Assembly (NCBI GenBank): GCA_965371245.1
Contig: CBDUXT010000001.1
Span: forward strand, 62,001-126,000
Source: CBDUXT01 sp965371245
GTDB lineage: Bacteria > Planctomycetota > Phycisphaerae > UBA1845
Direction: 5' to 3'
Length of the DNA stretch: 64,000 bases
In this document: positions 1-7,903 of the stretch, in pieces
Position numbering within the stretch: the stretch's first letter is position 1
Layout: each line of letters begins with the position of its first letter
Translations under genes and position numbers: made by a program
The notes under the pieces: generated by a model
Seen by the model: the letters and a program-made list of their open reading frames with translations, nothing else
What the model was told of the DNA's origin: nothing
The model's database searches: none

Positions 1-684
1 GTTTTCGCGGGCGATGATTTCGGTCACCGCGTTGGTGAAGTAGACGTTGTCGTCGATGGCCGCGTAGGTCTCAACGATGGTCGCCTGGCTGTTTTCCTCA
101 AGGACGATCAGGTTCCGCGGGTGGCAAACCGTTGGCTCCGGCGACGCGGTGGAAAGGTATAACAGGTGAATCGGTGATGCCACGATCCGGCCTTTGGCGA
201 TGTGGACGAACGCGCCGTCCTGCATGAGCGCCGTGTTCAACGCCGCAAAGGCATGATCCTCGCACCGGGCATGGCGGGCCAGGTGTGGCTCAACCGCCGC
301 CGCGTTTTTCTTGACGGCCGCCGCCAGGCTATCGACCGTCACACCGTCCGCGAGCGCGCCGAGATTCGACAGGCTGGCGTCGAATCGGCCGTTGACAAAC
401 ACCAGCCGGCAGCCCTTTGTTTCGAAGCAAAAAGGCGCCAGGTCGCTCGGTGTGATGAAGTCCGCCGAGTGGTCGGGCACCTGAAACGGCGTCGCGGCGA
501 TCCTCGCTACGTTGGTGTATCGCCATTCCTCGTGCTTGGTCGTGGGCAAGCCCAGCGCCGAAAAGCGGGCGAAAGCGGCCTTTCGCACGGGGAGCAGCCA
601 GTCCGGTTGACCGGCGAGCGCGTCGCGTTCGAGTTGCTCGAAGTGCGAGAGGTAGAGGTCGTTGGTTTTTTTGACGTCTATCAT
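1..684 (-). CDS. sufD: SufD, Fe-S cluster assembly scaffold subunit (partial, C-terminus outside window)
   Basis: SufD is the partner of SufB and SufC in the SufBC2D scaffold that builds Fe-S clusters in the cytoplasm. The frame opens at an ATG (682-684) and runs without a stop off the left edge, giving 228 N-terminal residues of a family usually about 430 long. The translation begins MIDVKKTNDLYL and contains KHEEWRYTN near residue 50, the aromatic-rich signature of SufD N-termini, followed by the beta-helix core (FVNGRFDASLS, IVLEENSQATIVETY). It lies 18 bp downstream of sufC as the last visible gene of the suf operon. Function is firm; only the missing C-terminus is unknown. Confidence 0.93.
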   Translation of the reverse strand, partial: MIDVKKTNDLYLSHFEQLERDALAGQPDWLLPVRKAAFARFSALGLPTTKHEEWRYTNVARIAATPFQVPDHSADFITPSDLAPFCFETKGCRLVFVNGRFDASLSNLGALADGVTVDSLAAAVKKNAAAVEPHLARHARCEDHAFAALNTALMQDGAFVHIAKGRIVASPIHLLYLSTASPEPTVCHPRNLIVLEENSQATIVETYAAIDDNVYFTNAVTEIIAREN

Positions 685-702
685 GTCGAACGAGGCCCTT
701 CC

Positions 703-1473
703 CTACGTGCCCACCGGCGCGGCCGTCGTCTTGCCTTCGGCGAGCCAGCCGTAGCCTTTGTCTTCCAGCTCGAGCGCGAGCTCCTTGCCGCCGGACTTGA
801 CGATTCGTCCATCGACCAGTACGTGAACGAAATCCGGGACGATGTAGTTGAGGAGTCTCTGGTAGTGCGTGATGACGAGCATGGCCCGGTCGGGTCCGCG
901 AAGTCTGTTGACCCCGTCCGCGACGATCTTGAGCGCGTCGATGTCGAGCCCCGAGTCGGTCTCGTCCAGGATGGCGAGCTTGGGGTTAAGGACCGCCATC
1001 TGAAAAATCTCGTTGCGTTTCTTTTCGCCGCCGGAGAAGCCCTCGTTGATCGCACGCTGAAGCATGGCTTGGTCGATATCGACCAGCTTGGCGCTCTCTT
1101 TGGCATGTGTCAGGAAGTCCATCGCGTCGAGTTCCTCCTCGCCGCGATACTTGCGAATCGAGTTCAACGCCGCTTTGAGGAAGTAGTTCGTGCTCACGCC
1201 GGGTATTTCCACCGGGTATTGAAACGCGAGGAACACCCCCTCGCAGGCGCGCTCGTCGGCCGATAGGTCCAAGAGGTTCCCGCCGTTGTAAAGCACCTCG
1301 CCGTCGGTGACGTGGTAGGCGTTGTGCCCGGCCAGAACCAGGGCGAGCGTACTCTTGCCGGACCCGTTGGGGCCCATCAGGGAGTGCACCTCGCCGGCGC
1401 TCACCCGCAGGTTGATGCCTTTGAGGATTGTCTGGCCCTCGACCTCGGCGTGTAAGTTCCTGATTTCCAGCAT
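703..1473 (-). CDS. sufC: SufC, Fe-S assembly ATPase
   Basis: ABC-type ATPase that energises the SufBCD scaffold. The 256-residue length is normal for SufC. Walker A is GPNGSGKST (residues 34-42), the Q-loop glutamine is in AFQYP (about 85), the signature is SGGEKKR (147-153, the SufC-specific form), Walker B is LAILDE (167-172) and the H-loop is ITHYQ (about 203). There is no membrane domain nearby, as expected for a SUF ATPase rather than a transporter. It sits between the rhodanese-fusion gene and sufD on the same strand and should be co-transcribed with them. Confidence 0.97.
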   Translation of the reverse strand: MLEIRNLHAEVEGQTILKGINLRVSAGEVHSLMGPNGSGKSTLALVLAGHNAYHVTDGEVLYNGGNLLDLSADERACEGVFLAFQYPVEIPGVSTNYFLKAALNSIRKYRGEEELDAMDFLTHAKESAKLVDIDQAMLQRAINEGFSGGEKKRNEIFQMAVLNPKLAILDETDSGLDIDALKIVADGVNRLRGPDRAMLVITHYQRLLNYIVPDFVHVLVDGRIVKSGGKELALELEDKGYGWLAEGKTTAAPVGT

Positions 1474-1542
1474 GTCTTTTTCGAAGCTCCTATCGGCTGG
1501 GTCCGCTGCAAGCGGTCGCGAGCCGGCACGGTGATGGTTGGA

Positions 1543-2106
1543 TTAGTAGCGGGCGATCGATGGGTCGATGTCCGTCGCCCACGTATCGACCCCGCCTTTG
1601 AGGCTGCGAACGTTCGTGAACCCGTGTCCGATCAAGTGTGAAGCGGCATCCAGACTGCGAAGCCCTCTGTGGCAGTAGGTCACGATCGGCGTATCCTTCG
1701 GCCAATCGTTCATCATCTCGGCGAAGAGCGCCTGCGTGCCTTGAACCGATCCTTCGATTCTCGCCAGTTGCGCCTCCTCAGCCGGGCGGACGTCGATCAG
1801 GCGGGGCGCTTTGGGGCCGCCAAGTTCGTCGGCCAGCGCGCGGGGCTCGATCTGGATTTGCTCCTCCTGTTCGCCGCTCGCGCGGAGATGTTCCAGCACC
1901 TCCTCGACGTCGTTGACGTCATGTTTCGCGAGCACGTCGCCCAGCCGGTCCGACGGCGCGAAGCCGCACTTGCCACATCCGCCGATGTGATACCGGCGCA
2001 TCATCGCGCGCTGCGCGCCCGGGTACGCATCGAGAATCTCAGCCATCGTGCTGTCTCGGGAAAGCCGGACGGCGGTTTCTGGGTCACTCTGATTCATGGT
2101 CTTCAT
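1543..2106 (-). CDS. DUF1858-like / rhodanese fusion protein inside the suf operon
   Basis: A 187-residue two-part protein. Residues about 14-75 (TMAEILDAYPGAQRAMMRRYHIGGCGKCG, in two pieces of one helical domain) resemble the DUF1858/ScdA N-terminal fold, with a C-x2-C pair at Cys44/Cys47. Residues about 85-187 form a rhodanese domain with the active-site loop CHRGLRS, Cys145 being the persulfide-forming residue, and the C-terminal GGVDTW segment typical of single-domain rhodaneses. Known rhodaneses carry sulfane sulfur. Its position between sufB and sufC suggests sulfur delivery to, or redox sensing for, Fe-S assembly; that role is inference. No cysteine desulfurase is visible in the window. 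Confidence 0.85.
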   Translation of the reverse strand: MKTMNQSDPETAVRLSRDSTMAEILDAYPGAQRAMMRRYHIGGCGKCGFAPSDRLGDVLAKHDVNDVEEVLEHLRASGEQEEQIQIEPRALADELGGPKAPRLIDVRPAEEAQLARIEGSVQGTQALFAEMMNDWPKDTPIVTYCHRGLRSLDAASHLIGHGFTNVRSLKGGVDTWATDIDPSIARY

Positions 2107-2189
2107 CTCTTCCGTTTCGAGCGGTCAGACGTGCCGGAAGGACGCCCCCGATCGGACGCGGCCGGCGATGCGATGGGTTCCAGAGGGGC

Positions 2190-3638
2190 TCAGCCGACGC
2201 TGCCCTCCAGGCTGACCTCGAGCAGTTTTTGCGCCTCGACCGCGAACTCCATGGGAAGCTCACGAAAGATCCGCTTGCAGAAGCCGTTGACGATCATCGA
2301 GACCGCGTCCTCGGCCGAGATGCCTCGTTGATTGCAGTAGAAAAGCTGATCTTCGCCGATCTTCGACGTGGTGGCCTCGTGTTCCATGGTGGCCGTGTTG
2401 TTCATGACCTCGATGTACGGGAACGTGTGGGCTCCGCACTGATCTCCGATCAACATGGAGTCACACTGCGTGAAGTTGCGCGCGTTTTCGGCGCCCTTGT
2501 TGATGCGGACCCCGCCGCGATAGGTGTTCTGGCCGCGACCGGCCGAGATGCCCTTCGAGACGATGTTGCTTCGCGTGTTCTTGCCGATGTGGATCATCTT
2601 GGTTCCGGTGTCGGCCTGTTGACACTGGTTGGTCAGCGCCACGGAATAGAACTCGCCCACGGAGTCGTCGCCCAGCAGGATACAACTGGGGTACTTCCAC
2701 GTGATGGCCGACCCCGTTTCCACCTGGGTCCAGGAGATGTGCGATCGCTTACCCTGGCACTTGCCTCGCTTGGTGACGAAGTTGTAAATCCCGCCGACGC
2801 CGTTCTCGTCGCCTGGATACCAGTTTTGGATGGTCGAGTACTTGATCTTGGCGTCGTCGAGCACCAGCAGTTCGACCACGGCCGCGTGAAGCTGGTTCTC
2901 GTCCCGCATCGGCGCGGTACAACCCTCGAGATAGCTCACCTGCGCCCCTTCGTCCGCGATGATGAGCGTCCGCTCGAACTGCCCGGTAGAGGCCGCGTTG
3001 ATCCGGAAATACGTCGAGAGCTCCATCGGGCAGCGAACGCCCTTGGGAATGTAGACGAAGGATCCGTCGGTGAAGACGGCCGAGTTGAGCGTCGCAAAGA
3101 AGTTGTCCGTGTAGGGCACCACGCTTCCGAGGTACTTGCGGACCAACTCCGGATGTTCCTGGACGGCCTCGGAGAACGAGCAAAAGATGATGCCCAGTTC
3201 GGCCAGCTTTCCCTTGAAGGTGGTGGCGACCGAGACGCTGTCGAAGACGGCATCCACGGCGACCCCGGAAAGCACGGCCTGTTCCTCGAGCGGGATGCCG
3301 AGCTTGTTGTAGGTCTCCAGGAGCTTGGGATCGACCTCGTCGAGGCTCTGCGGGCGATCCTTGTCCTGCCTGGGTGCCGAGAAGTAACTGATCGCCTGAT
3401 AGTCGATCGGATCGAACTTCAGGTTGGCCCACCTGGGTTCGACCATGGTAAGCCAATGCCGATAGGCCTTGAGCCGCCACTCGAGCAGCCACTCGGGCTC
3501 GTTCTTCTTTCGCGAGATGGCGCGAACAACCTCTTCGTCGAGCCCCGGAGGGAACGTGTCCGATTCGATGTCGGTGACGAACCCGTACTGGTATTCCTGG
3601 TTCGTCCATTGATCGATCGTCGTGGAAGCCGCGGTCAT
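2190..3638 (-). CDS. sufB: SufB, Fe-S cluster assembly scaffold subunit
   Basis: Core scaffold protein on which the nascent Fe-S cluster is assembled with SufC and SufD. The open frame extends to 3836, but the first 66 residues are low-complexity Arg/Pro-rich, and family length (about 470-490) fits the ATG at 3636-3638, which has AGGA upstream and gives 482 aa. SufB hallmarks are visible: the N-terminal FPPGLDEEVVRAISRKKNEPEW region, YFSAPRQ, GVRCPMELSTYFRIN, EGCTAPMRDENQLHAAVVE and the C-terminal SKIGEDQLFYCNQRGIS segment. An alternative GTG about 20 codons upstream cannot be excluded. Confidence 0.96.
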   Translation of the reverse strand: MTAASTTIDQWTNQEYQYGFVTDIESDTFPPGLDEEVVRAISRKKNEPEWLLEWRLKAYRHWLTMVEPRWANLKFDPIDYQAISYFSAPRQDKDRPQSLDEVDPKLLETYNKLGIPLEEQAVLSGVAVDAVFDSVSVATTFKGKLAELGIIFCSFSEAVQEHPELVRKYLGSVVPYTDNFFATLNSAVFTDGSFVYIPKGVRCPMELSTYFRINAASTGQFERTLIIADEGAQVSYLEGCTAPMRDENQLHAAVVELLVLDDAKIKYSTIQNWYPGDENGVGGIYNFVTKRGKCQGKRSHISWTQVETGSAITWKYPSCILLGDDSVGEFYSVALTNQCQQADTGTKMIHIGKNTRSNIVSKGISAGRGQNTYRGGVRINKGAENARNFTQCDSMLIGDQCGAHTFPYIEVMNNTATMEHEATTSKIGEDQLFYCNQRGISAEDAVSMIVNGFCKRIFRELPMEFAVEAQKLLEVSLEGSVG

Positions 3639-3805
3639 GGAATCCTGCTCCGTATCGCCGCCATCATCGGGCGACTCAGGTTGGTTGAGCGTTGTCACGG
3701 TTCGTGAATCCGCGCGAGCCCGGGCCGGCTGAAACCGACGGTGGGCGGGCGAGTCGCTAGGCTGTCGGTCGGTTCGTCGTCGGACGTTTCGGTCCGGCGG
3801 CCGCG

Positions 3806-4159
3806 TTACATCGAGAAGCTGCTCCCGCAGCCGCAAGTACTGGTCGCGTTGGGGTTCTTGAAGACGAACCCTCGCCCCATGATCTCGTCTTTGAAGTCCA
3901 CCGTGGTGTTGTCCAGATAGGGCAGGCTCCGTGGATCGCAGATCACCTCGATGCCGTGCTGGGTCCAGGATTCGTCGTCCTCACTCTTGGTCTCGGTCAG
4001 GTCGAGCGAGTAGCTGAAGCCGCTGCACCCGCCGCCCTTGACGCCGACGCGCAGGAACATCGGACCGGGCGAGTCGCCGTTCTTCGATGCGGACTCAGCC
4101 TGCTGTGTGAGGATGGTCTTGACTTCCTTCGCCGCCGTCTCGGTTAATGTAAGCGCCAT
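3806..4159 (-). CDS. sufA: A-type Fe-S carrier protein (SufA/IscA/ErpA family)
   Basis: Small Fe-S carrier that passes clusters from the SUF scaffold to apo-enzymes. From the ATG at 4157-4159 it encodes 117 aa, the usual size; the longer open frame adds 44 residues of unrelated composition. The three invariant cysteines are present: Cys45 in GGGCSGF and Cys109/Cys111 in CGCGSSF at the C-terminus. It lies 52 bp downstream of the Rrf2 regulator gene and upstream of sufB. Sequence alone does not separate SufA from ErpA or IscA; operon context favours SufA. Confidence 0.93.
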   Translation of the reverse strand: MALTLTETAAKEVKTILTQQAESASKNGDSPGPMFLRVGVKGGGCSGFSYSLDLTETKSEDDESWTQHGIEVICDPRSLPYLDNTTVDFKDEIMGRGFVFKNPNATSTCGCGSSFSM

Positions 4160-4211
4160 TGGGTCTAACTCCTTCGTTGTCGTCCCCTGGCGGGGACCGC
4201 CTTTGCCGGTA

Positions 4212-4706
4212 TCACGAATCGATCGCGGCCAGCTCGTTGTCCTTGTCGGCATTCGCCCCAACGCTGAGCCGCAGCTCGATCGGTTGGTCATCGAACGCCA
4301 AGTGAGCCAACGTGACTTTGTCGAGAAACTGTCTCAGTGCGTCGTTCACGCGCTTGACGGGTTCTTTGATCTGACAGTTTGGCTCAAGGTCACAGGTTTG
4401 ATCTCCGATGCACTCCGCCTCGTCGCCACAGCAAAGCGTCAACATGAACGCACCCTCGATCGAGTCGATGATCTCGGCCAGGGTAATCTCCCGCGGGGGG
4501 CGAGCGAGCTGATAGCCGCCCTTGGACCCCATCGTGGAAATCAACAGTCCGCTGTGCAGCAGCCGGTGCAAGATGTTTGTGAGAACGGGCTGCGGGATGC
4601 CGGTTCGCCCCGAGACTTCCCGAGCGCTCGTTTTTGCTGCGCTACGCTCGGCCAAGTCGGCAAGCGCGACGATCGCGTAATCAGCCTTCCGAGTGAGTGA
4701 GAGCAC
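4212..4706 (-). CDS. Rrf2-family transcriptional regulator (IscR/SufR-like) of the suf operon
   Basis: 164-residue winged-helix regulator starting at GTG with GAGG upstream. The N-terminus MLSLTRKADYAIVALADLA and the wing segment MGSKGGYQLAR are diagnostic of Rrf2 proteins. A Cys-rich segment follows at residues 92-111 (Cys92, 93, 99, 105, 111), the place where family members bind a [2Fe-2S] or [4Fe-4S] cluster. As first gene of the suf operon, directly behind a palindromic operator, it is very probably an autoregulated Fe-S-sensing repressor or switch. Cluster type and sign of regulation cannot be read from sequence. Confidence 0.92.
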   Translation of the reverse strand: MLSLTRKADYAIVALADLAERSAAKTSAREVSGRTGIPQPVLTNILHRLLHSGLLISTMGSKGGYQLARPPREITLAEIIDSIEGAFMLTLCCGDEAECIGDQTCDLEPNCQIKEPVKRVNDALRQFLDKVTLAHLAFDDQPIELRLSVGANADKDNELAAIDS

Positions 4707-4747
4707 TTTGTAAGCCTCTACCAGATCCGTTTGTCGGCTCTACTGAT

Positions 4748-4776
4748 GATATATCACTATATCGGTGATAGTTCAA
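4748..4776 (-). promoter_or_regulatory. sigma70-type promoter of the suf operon
   Basis: Read on the minus strand, TTGAAC (4771-4776) and TATATC (4748-4753) are separated by exactly 17 bp, a near-consensus housekeeping promoter. It lies 42 bp upstream of the GTG of the Rrf2 gene. The region is AT-rich against a GC-rich background. Confidence 0.7.
4752..4770 (-). promoter_or_regulatory. palindromic operator within the suf promoter
   Basis: The half-sites TATCAC (4752-4757) and GTGATA (4765-4770) are perfect inverted repeats with a 7-bp spacer. The palindrome fills the spacer between the -35 and -10 elements, where a bound dimer would block RNA polymerase. Rrf2 proteins typically bind partially palindromic AT-rich sites, so the adjacent Rrf2 product is the likely ligand. 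Confidence 0.65.
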
Positions 4777-5099
4777 GGGCGATCTTTGACCATTATTGGT
4801 AGATTTTCTCGGCCCGCCTACTCGGAGCCGTTGTGAACTGGGCGGTAGGTCGGGTGAGATTGCATGGCTGGACCTTTCGTCCGGTAATGTCGTGGGAATA
4901 CCGCTCCAAGCGACGCTTCCGAGCGGGCAGACGACGGTGGCGTACCCTGCAGGGGCCGGCGGCAATCCCGTTCCGTGTTACGCTGGTGTTGCGCGAGGCG
5001 AGCGGCTCGAACGGGCATTGCCGTTGGCCGATGATGGCGTATCCTCCCGCTTGCCGATTCCGGGGACGGGTTGTCACGGTTTCTTGCGGAGGAGTTGTC
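4777..5099. other. non-coding leader between the suf promoter and the beta-propeller gene
   Basis: An open frame crosses this stretch from 4833 on the plus strand, but its translation is Arg-rich, matches no recognisable domain and lacks a ribosome site at its start. The strong Shine-Dalgarno at 5088-5094 argues that translation begins at 5100. Nothing else is recognised here. Confidence 0.45.
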
Positions 5100-6668
5100 G
5101 TGGGGAGAGAGAGTTCTGAGCGTGCCGATTGGCCAGGCGCCACGGTCGAGTCGGATCGCGGGCATCAACGGGCTGCGCACGCCGACAAGGTCGGGACTGA
5201 GCCGTGCGACGGCGGCGTAAAGCCTGCCGCGGCCGGCCTCCCGTCTCGATTCGCCTGCGCGGTGGCCTTGTCATGGGCGGTGGCCGCCACGGCGCTTGCC
5301 TTCCAGGGTGGGAGCGCGGCGGATGCTGTGGCCGGTCGTCGCGTGCAATTCCATAAGAGGCCCAGGCCCCTGCCTCCGGGCGCGATCACCGACGCACGCA
5401 CATCGTTCCTCGGGACCAGGGGCAACGGCGTCTCCGCGGAGACCAAGCTGCTTAAGCACTGGACCGACGGTGGGCCGACGCTCGTCTGGGACATGGAAAC
5501 GGGCAGCGGCTATGCCGCGCCGGCGATCGACGGCGACCGGTTGATCTTCTTCCACCGCATCGGCGACGAGGAAGTCGTCGAGTGTCTCCACCCGGAGACC
5601 GGCGAACGCCTTTGGCGCTTCGCCTACCCCACGGCCTTCAAAGATCGGTACGACTTCTCGAACGGGCCGAGATCGAGCCCGGTGACTCGCGCCGGCCGAG
5701 TGTTCACCTACGGAGCCGGGGGCGCTCTTCACGCCCTCGATCTCAAGACCGGAAAGGTACTTTGGGAGCGGAACCTCACGATCGAGTACAAGGTTCCGCA
5801 GGACTTCTTCGGCGTTGGAACCACGCCGCTGGCCGAGGGCGAGGTGTTGATCGTCAACGTCGGGGCACCGGGCGGACCCTGCGTAGTGGGGCTAAGCCAA
5901 GAGACCGGCAAGACCGTGTGGGAAGCGGGTACGCAGTGGGGTCCCAGCTACGCCTCACCCGTCGCGGCCACCGTACACGGAAAGCGCCGGATCTTCGTCT
6001 TCGCCGGCGGTGACAGCGAGCCGCCGACCGGCGGGCTGCTCGTGCTCGATCCCAAGACCGGCGCGATCGACGCACGGTTTCCCTTTCGCAGCAAGATCTA
6101 CACCTCGGTCAACGCGGCCAACCCCGTCGTGGTGGGCAATCAGGTCTTTCTTTCCACGGCCTATCGTACGGGCTGCGTTCTTCTAAACATCAAACCGGGC
6201 GGCGGCATCGACGTGGCCTGGAAGGCGGACTCACTCGGCGCCCACTTCGCAACGCCGGTCTACAAGGACGGCCACATCTATGGCTTCCACGGCTCGGGAA
6301 CTACGGCCGGGCTGGTGGCGGTCGATTGGAAGACGGGCAAGCAGCTGTGGCATGAGTCACCGTTCTGGGACACCGAGATGGAGGTGAACGGGAAGCGGCA
6401 GACGGTTCCGGTTCCGCTGGGCCCCGGTGCCATGATCGCGGCCGACGGGCACTTCCTTTGCCTGAGCGAGCGAGGCCACCTTCTTTGGCTGGAGCTGACG
6501 CCGACGGGATACAAAGAGATCAGCCGCGCGTCGCTGTTTGTCGCCAAGGAGACCTGGACGCCGCCGGTTCTCAGTCGCGGGTTGCTCTATGTGACCCAAA
6601 ACGCGGAGGATACGACGAACAAGACGCGGCCGCGGTTGCTGTGCTACGATCTTCGCGGGGGGGAATAG
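5100..6668 (+). CDS. secreted PQQ-like beta-propeller repeat protein
   Basis: 522-aa protein with PQQ/BamB-type propeller blades, each marked by an A-x-D-x-x-T/K-G-x-x-L-W pattern: LHPETGERLWRFAY, LDLKTGKVLWERNL, LSQETGKTVWEAG, LDPKTGAIDARF and VDWKTGKQLWHESP. A hydrophobic stretch (SRFACAVALSWAVAATALAF, residues about 49-68) followed by small residues is a signal peptide with a long n-region. The GTG at 5100 was chosen because GGAGGAG lies 5 bp upstream; the frame is open back to 4833. PQQ-cofactor contacts cannot be assigned, so this is probably a scaffold or binding propeller rather than a proven dehydrogenase. It stands alone between the suf promoter and the restriction-modification genes. 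Confidence 0.85.
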   Translation: MGRESSERADWPGATVESDRGHQRAAHADKVGTEPCDGGVKPAAAGLPSRFACAVALSWAVAATALAFQGGSAADAVAGRRVQFHKRPRPLPPGAITDARTSFLGTRGNGVSAETKLLKHWTDGGPTLVWDMETGSGYAAPAIDGDRLIFFHRIGDEEVVECLHPETGERLWRFAYPTAFKDRYDFSNGPRSSPVTRAGRVFTYGAGGALHALDLKTGKVLWERNLTIEYKVPQDFFGVGTTPLAEGEVLIVNVGAPGGPCVVGLSQETGKTVWEAGTQWGPSYASPVAATVHGKRRIFVFAGGDSEPPTGGLLVLDPKTGAIDARFPFRSKIYTSVNAANPVVVGNQVFLSTAYRTGCVLLNIKPGGGIDVAWKADSLGAHFATPVYKDGHIYGFHGSGTTAGLVAVDWKTGKQLWHESPFWDTEMEVNGKRQTVPVPLGPGAMIAADGHFLCLSERGHLLWLELTPTGYKEISRASLFVAKETWTPPVLSRGLLYVTQNAEDTTNKTRPRLLCYDLRGGE

Positions 6669-6721
6669 TTGTCACTTGACAGTTATCAGTGAACAGTTGT
6701 CAGTGGCCGGTTTTCAGCCGT
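6666..6721. repeat. four tandem degenerate 14-bp units
   Basis: Starting on the stop codon of the beta-propeller gene, four 14-bp units follow one another: TAGTTGTCACTTGA, CAGTTATCAGTGAA, CAGTTGTCAGTGGC and CGGTTTTCAGCCGT. The core (C/T)AGTTnTCA is conserved. Function unknown. Confidence 0.6.
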
Positions 6722-7241
6722 GTGCGAGACGTGCGCTTTGTTGATCGATCCGTCGCGCCTATCCACCGGGGCGGTATGCTGGTGCACGAGTCGCCTTTCG
6801 GACCTGGGTCGTGTGGAATGCCAATGAGCGTGTGACAGCATGCTTTTCCGAGCCGCGACCGTGAGGGAGCGGTCCAACGTTCCGGCAGAAAACCGCTTCC
6901 TCACGGTCGCGGCTCGGATAAGAGAACGCCCTTCCTGAATACGCCATAAGCGAAGCGCAGGCATGGTGGCTCGCGCGACGGACTCAGCGCAGCGTCAAAC
7001 GGCCCGCGCCGCCGGTTTGGGTATGCCGCGCACCGTTTTAGTCTTAATCTGTGCGTTGCACATTCGGCAGGAATCATGGAACATTGCGTCGCGAGACGAA
7101 ACGTCCCGCTCGCTTGTGAAGCAAGCGAAACGCAGTATTCTGGCGGGAAGGAATGACCCAAGGCGGACGAAGGACGTCCCGCGCAAGGCGGAGCCAAAAC
7201 CGTTGCCGCGACAAGAATCGACCGAGGCCGAGAGGCAAAGC
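6722..7241. other. intergenic region between the beta-propeller gene and the restriction endonuclease
   Basis: No convincing gene. It contains the long inverted repeat at 6848-6917. The plus frame is open from 6963 into the endonuclease, but that extension has no family-like sequence and a better ribosome site exists at 7242. Confidence 0.5.
6848..6917. repeat. 26-bp inverted repeat (large hairpin) of a dispersed family
   Basis: Left arm 6848-6873 and right arm 6892-6917 are inverted repeats with one mismatch over 26 bp and an 18-bp loop. The core AGCCGCGACCGTGAGGGAGC recurs at 57149-57170 with one change. It sits upstream of the restriction-modification genes and could be a mobile-element remnant. 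Confidence 0.75.
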
Positions 7242-7895
7242 GTGAAGCCGAGACTCACAACCAAGAGGCTCAAGAACGAAGCGGCATCCTTCTCGGAGTC
7301 AGAATCCAAGCATGCGGAACCGTCGCTCTTCGGGGTGACGGACGGAAAGGCAGTCGGCACGTACCTTGAGCACAAGTTCCAGAAAACGCTTCATGCGGGA
7401 TATAACTACGTCGAGGGAAGTTCCGCTAAGGGAATCGATTTCCCGGTACTTAAAGTTGACATGAAGGTGACGAGCATACGGCAGCCTCAATCATCTTGCC
7501 CGTTTAAGTCCGCTCGACAAAAAATCTTCGGTCTCGGATACTCGTTGCTCGTTTTCGTCTACGATAAGACGGACGATCAGAAAGCCCAGACTTCAACGCT
7601 GCACATCCGGCACAACGTCTTCATTCAATCCGACTGTACTGCTGATTACCAGACGACAACCGGGATTAGAGAGATACTCCAAAATAACGGCAACGCGGAC
7701 GACCTTGTCGCGTTCATGACCGACCGCAATCTTCCCGTGGATGAGATTGAAGCTCTGAAGATTGCTGAAGACCTCATGCGAAAGGCTCCCAAGCAAGGAT
7801 ACTTGACAATCTCTAGCGCCCTACAATGGCGGTTGCAATACAGCCGCGTGATTGAGAAAGCTGGCTCGGTCAGCGGAATCCTTCGGCTTCGGTAG
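7242..7895 (+). CDS. type II restriction endonuclease, PD-(D/E)xK type
   Basis: 217-aa protein directly upstream of an N6-adenine-type DNA methyltransferase (8 bp between stop and ATG). A PD-(D/E)xK-like core is visible: Asp66 in KGIDFPVLK, then Asp73-Met-Lys75 in VDMKVTS on the next strand, with Glu43 in the preceding helix (YLEHKFQ). The GTG at 7242 was chosen for AGAGG upstream and because the following sequence (RLTTKRLKNEAASF) looks like an intact N-terminus; the frame is open to 6963. Codon and base use are clearly more AT-rich than in neighbouring genes, a sign of transfer. The recognition site cannot be predicted. Moderate to good confidence, largely from the pairing. Confidence 0.78.
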   Translation: MKPRLTTKRLKNEAASFSESESKHAEPSLFGVTDGKAVGTYLEHKFQKTLHAGYNYVEGSSAKGIDFPVLKVDMKVTSIRQPQSSCPFKSARQKIFGLGYSLLVFVYDKTDDQKAQTSTLHIRHNVFIQSDCTADYQTTTGIREILQNNGNADDLVAFMTDRNLPVDEIEALKIAEDLMRKAPKQGYLTISSALQWRLQYSRVIEKAGSVSGILRLR

Positions 7896-7903
7896 AATTT
7901 TCG

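Noticed and set aside
202..1266. Long plus-strand open frame opposite sufC/sufD
   Set aside because: It is the antisense shadow of the SUF genes; the minus-strand translation has all SufC and SufD motifs.
2229..3707. 492-codon plus-strand open frame opposite sufB
   Set aside because: Arg/Asp/Val-rich shadow typical of high-GC antisense; sufB on the other strand is unmistakable.
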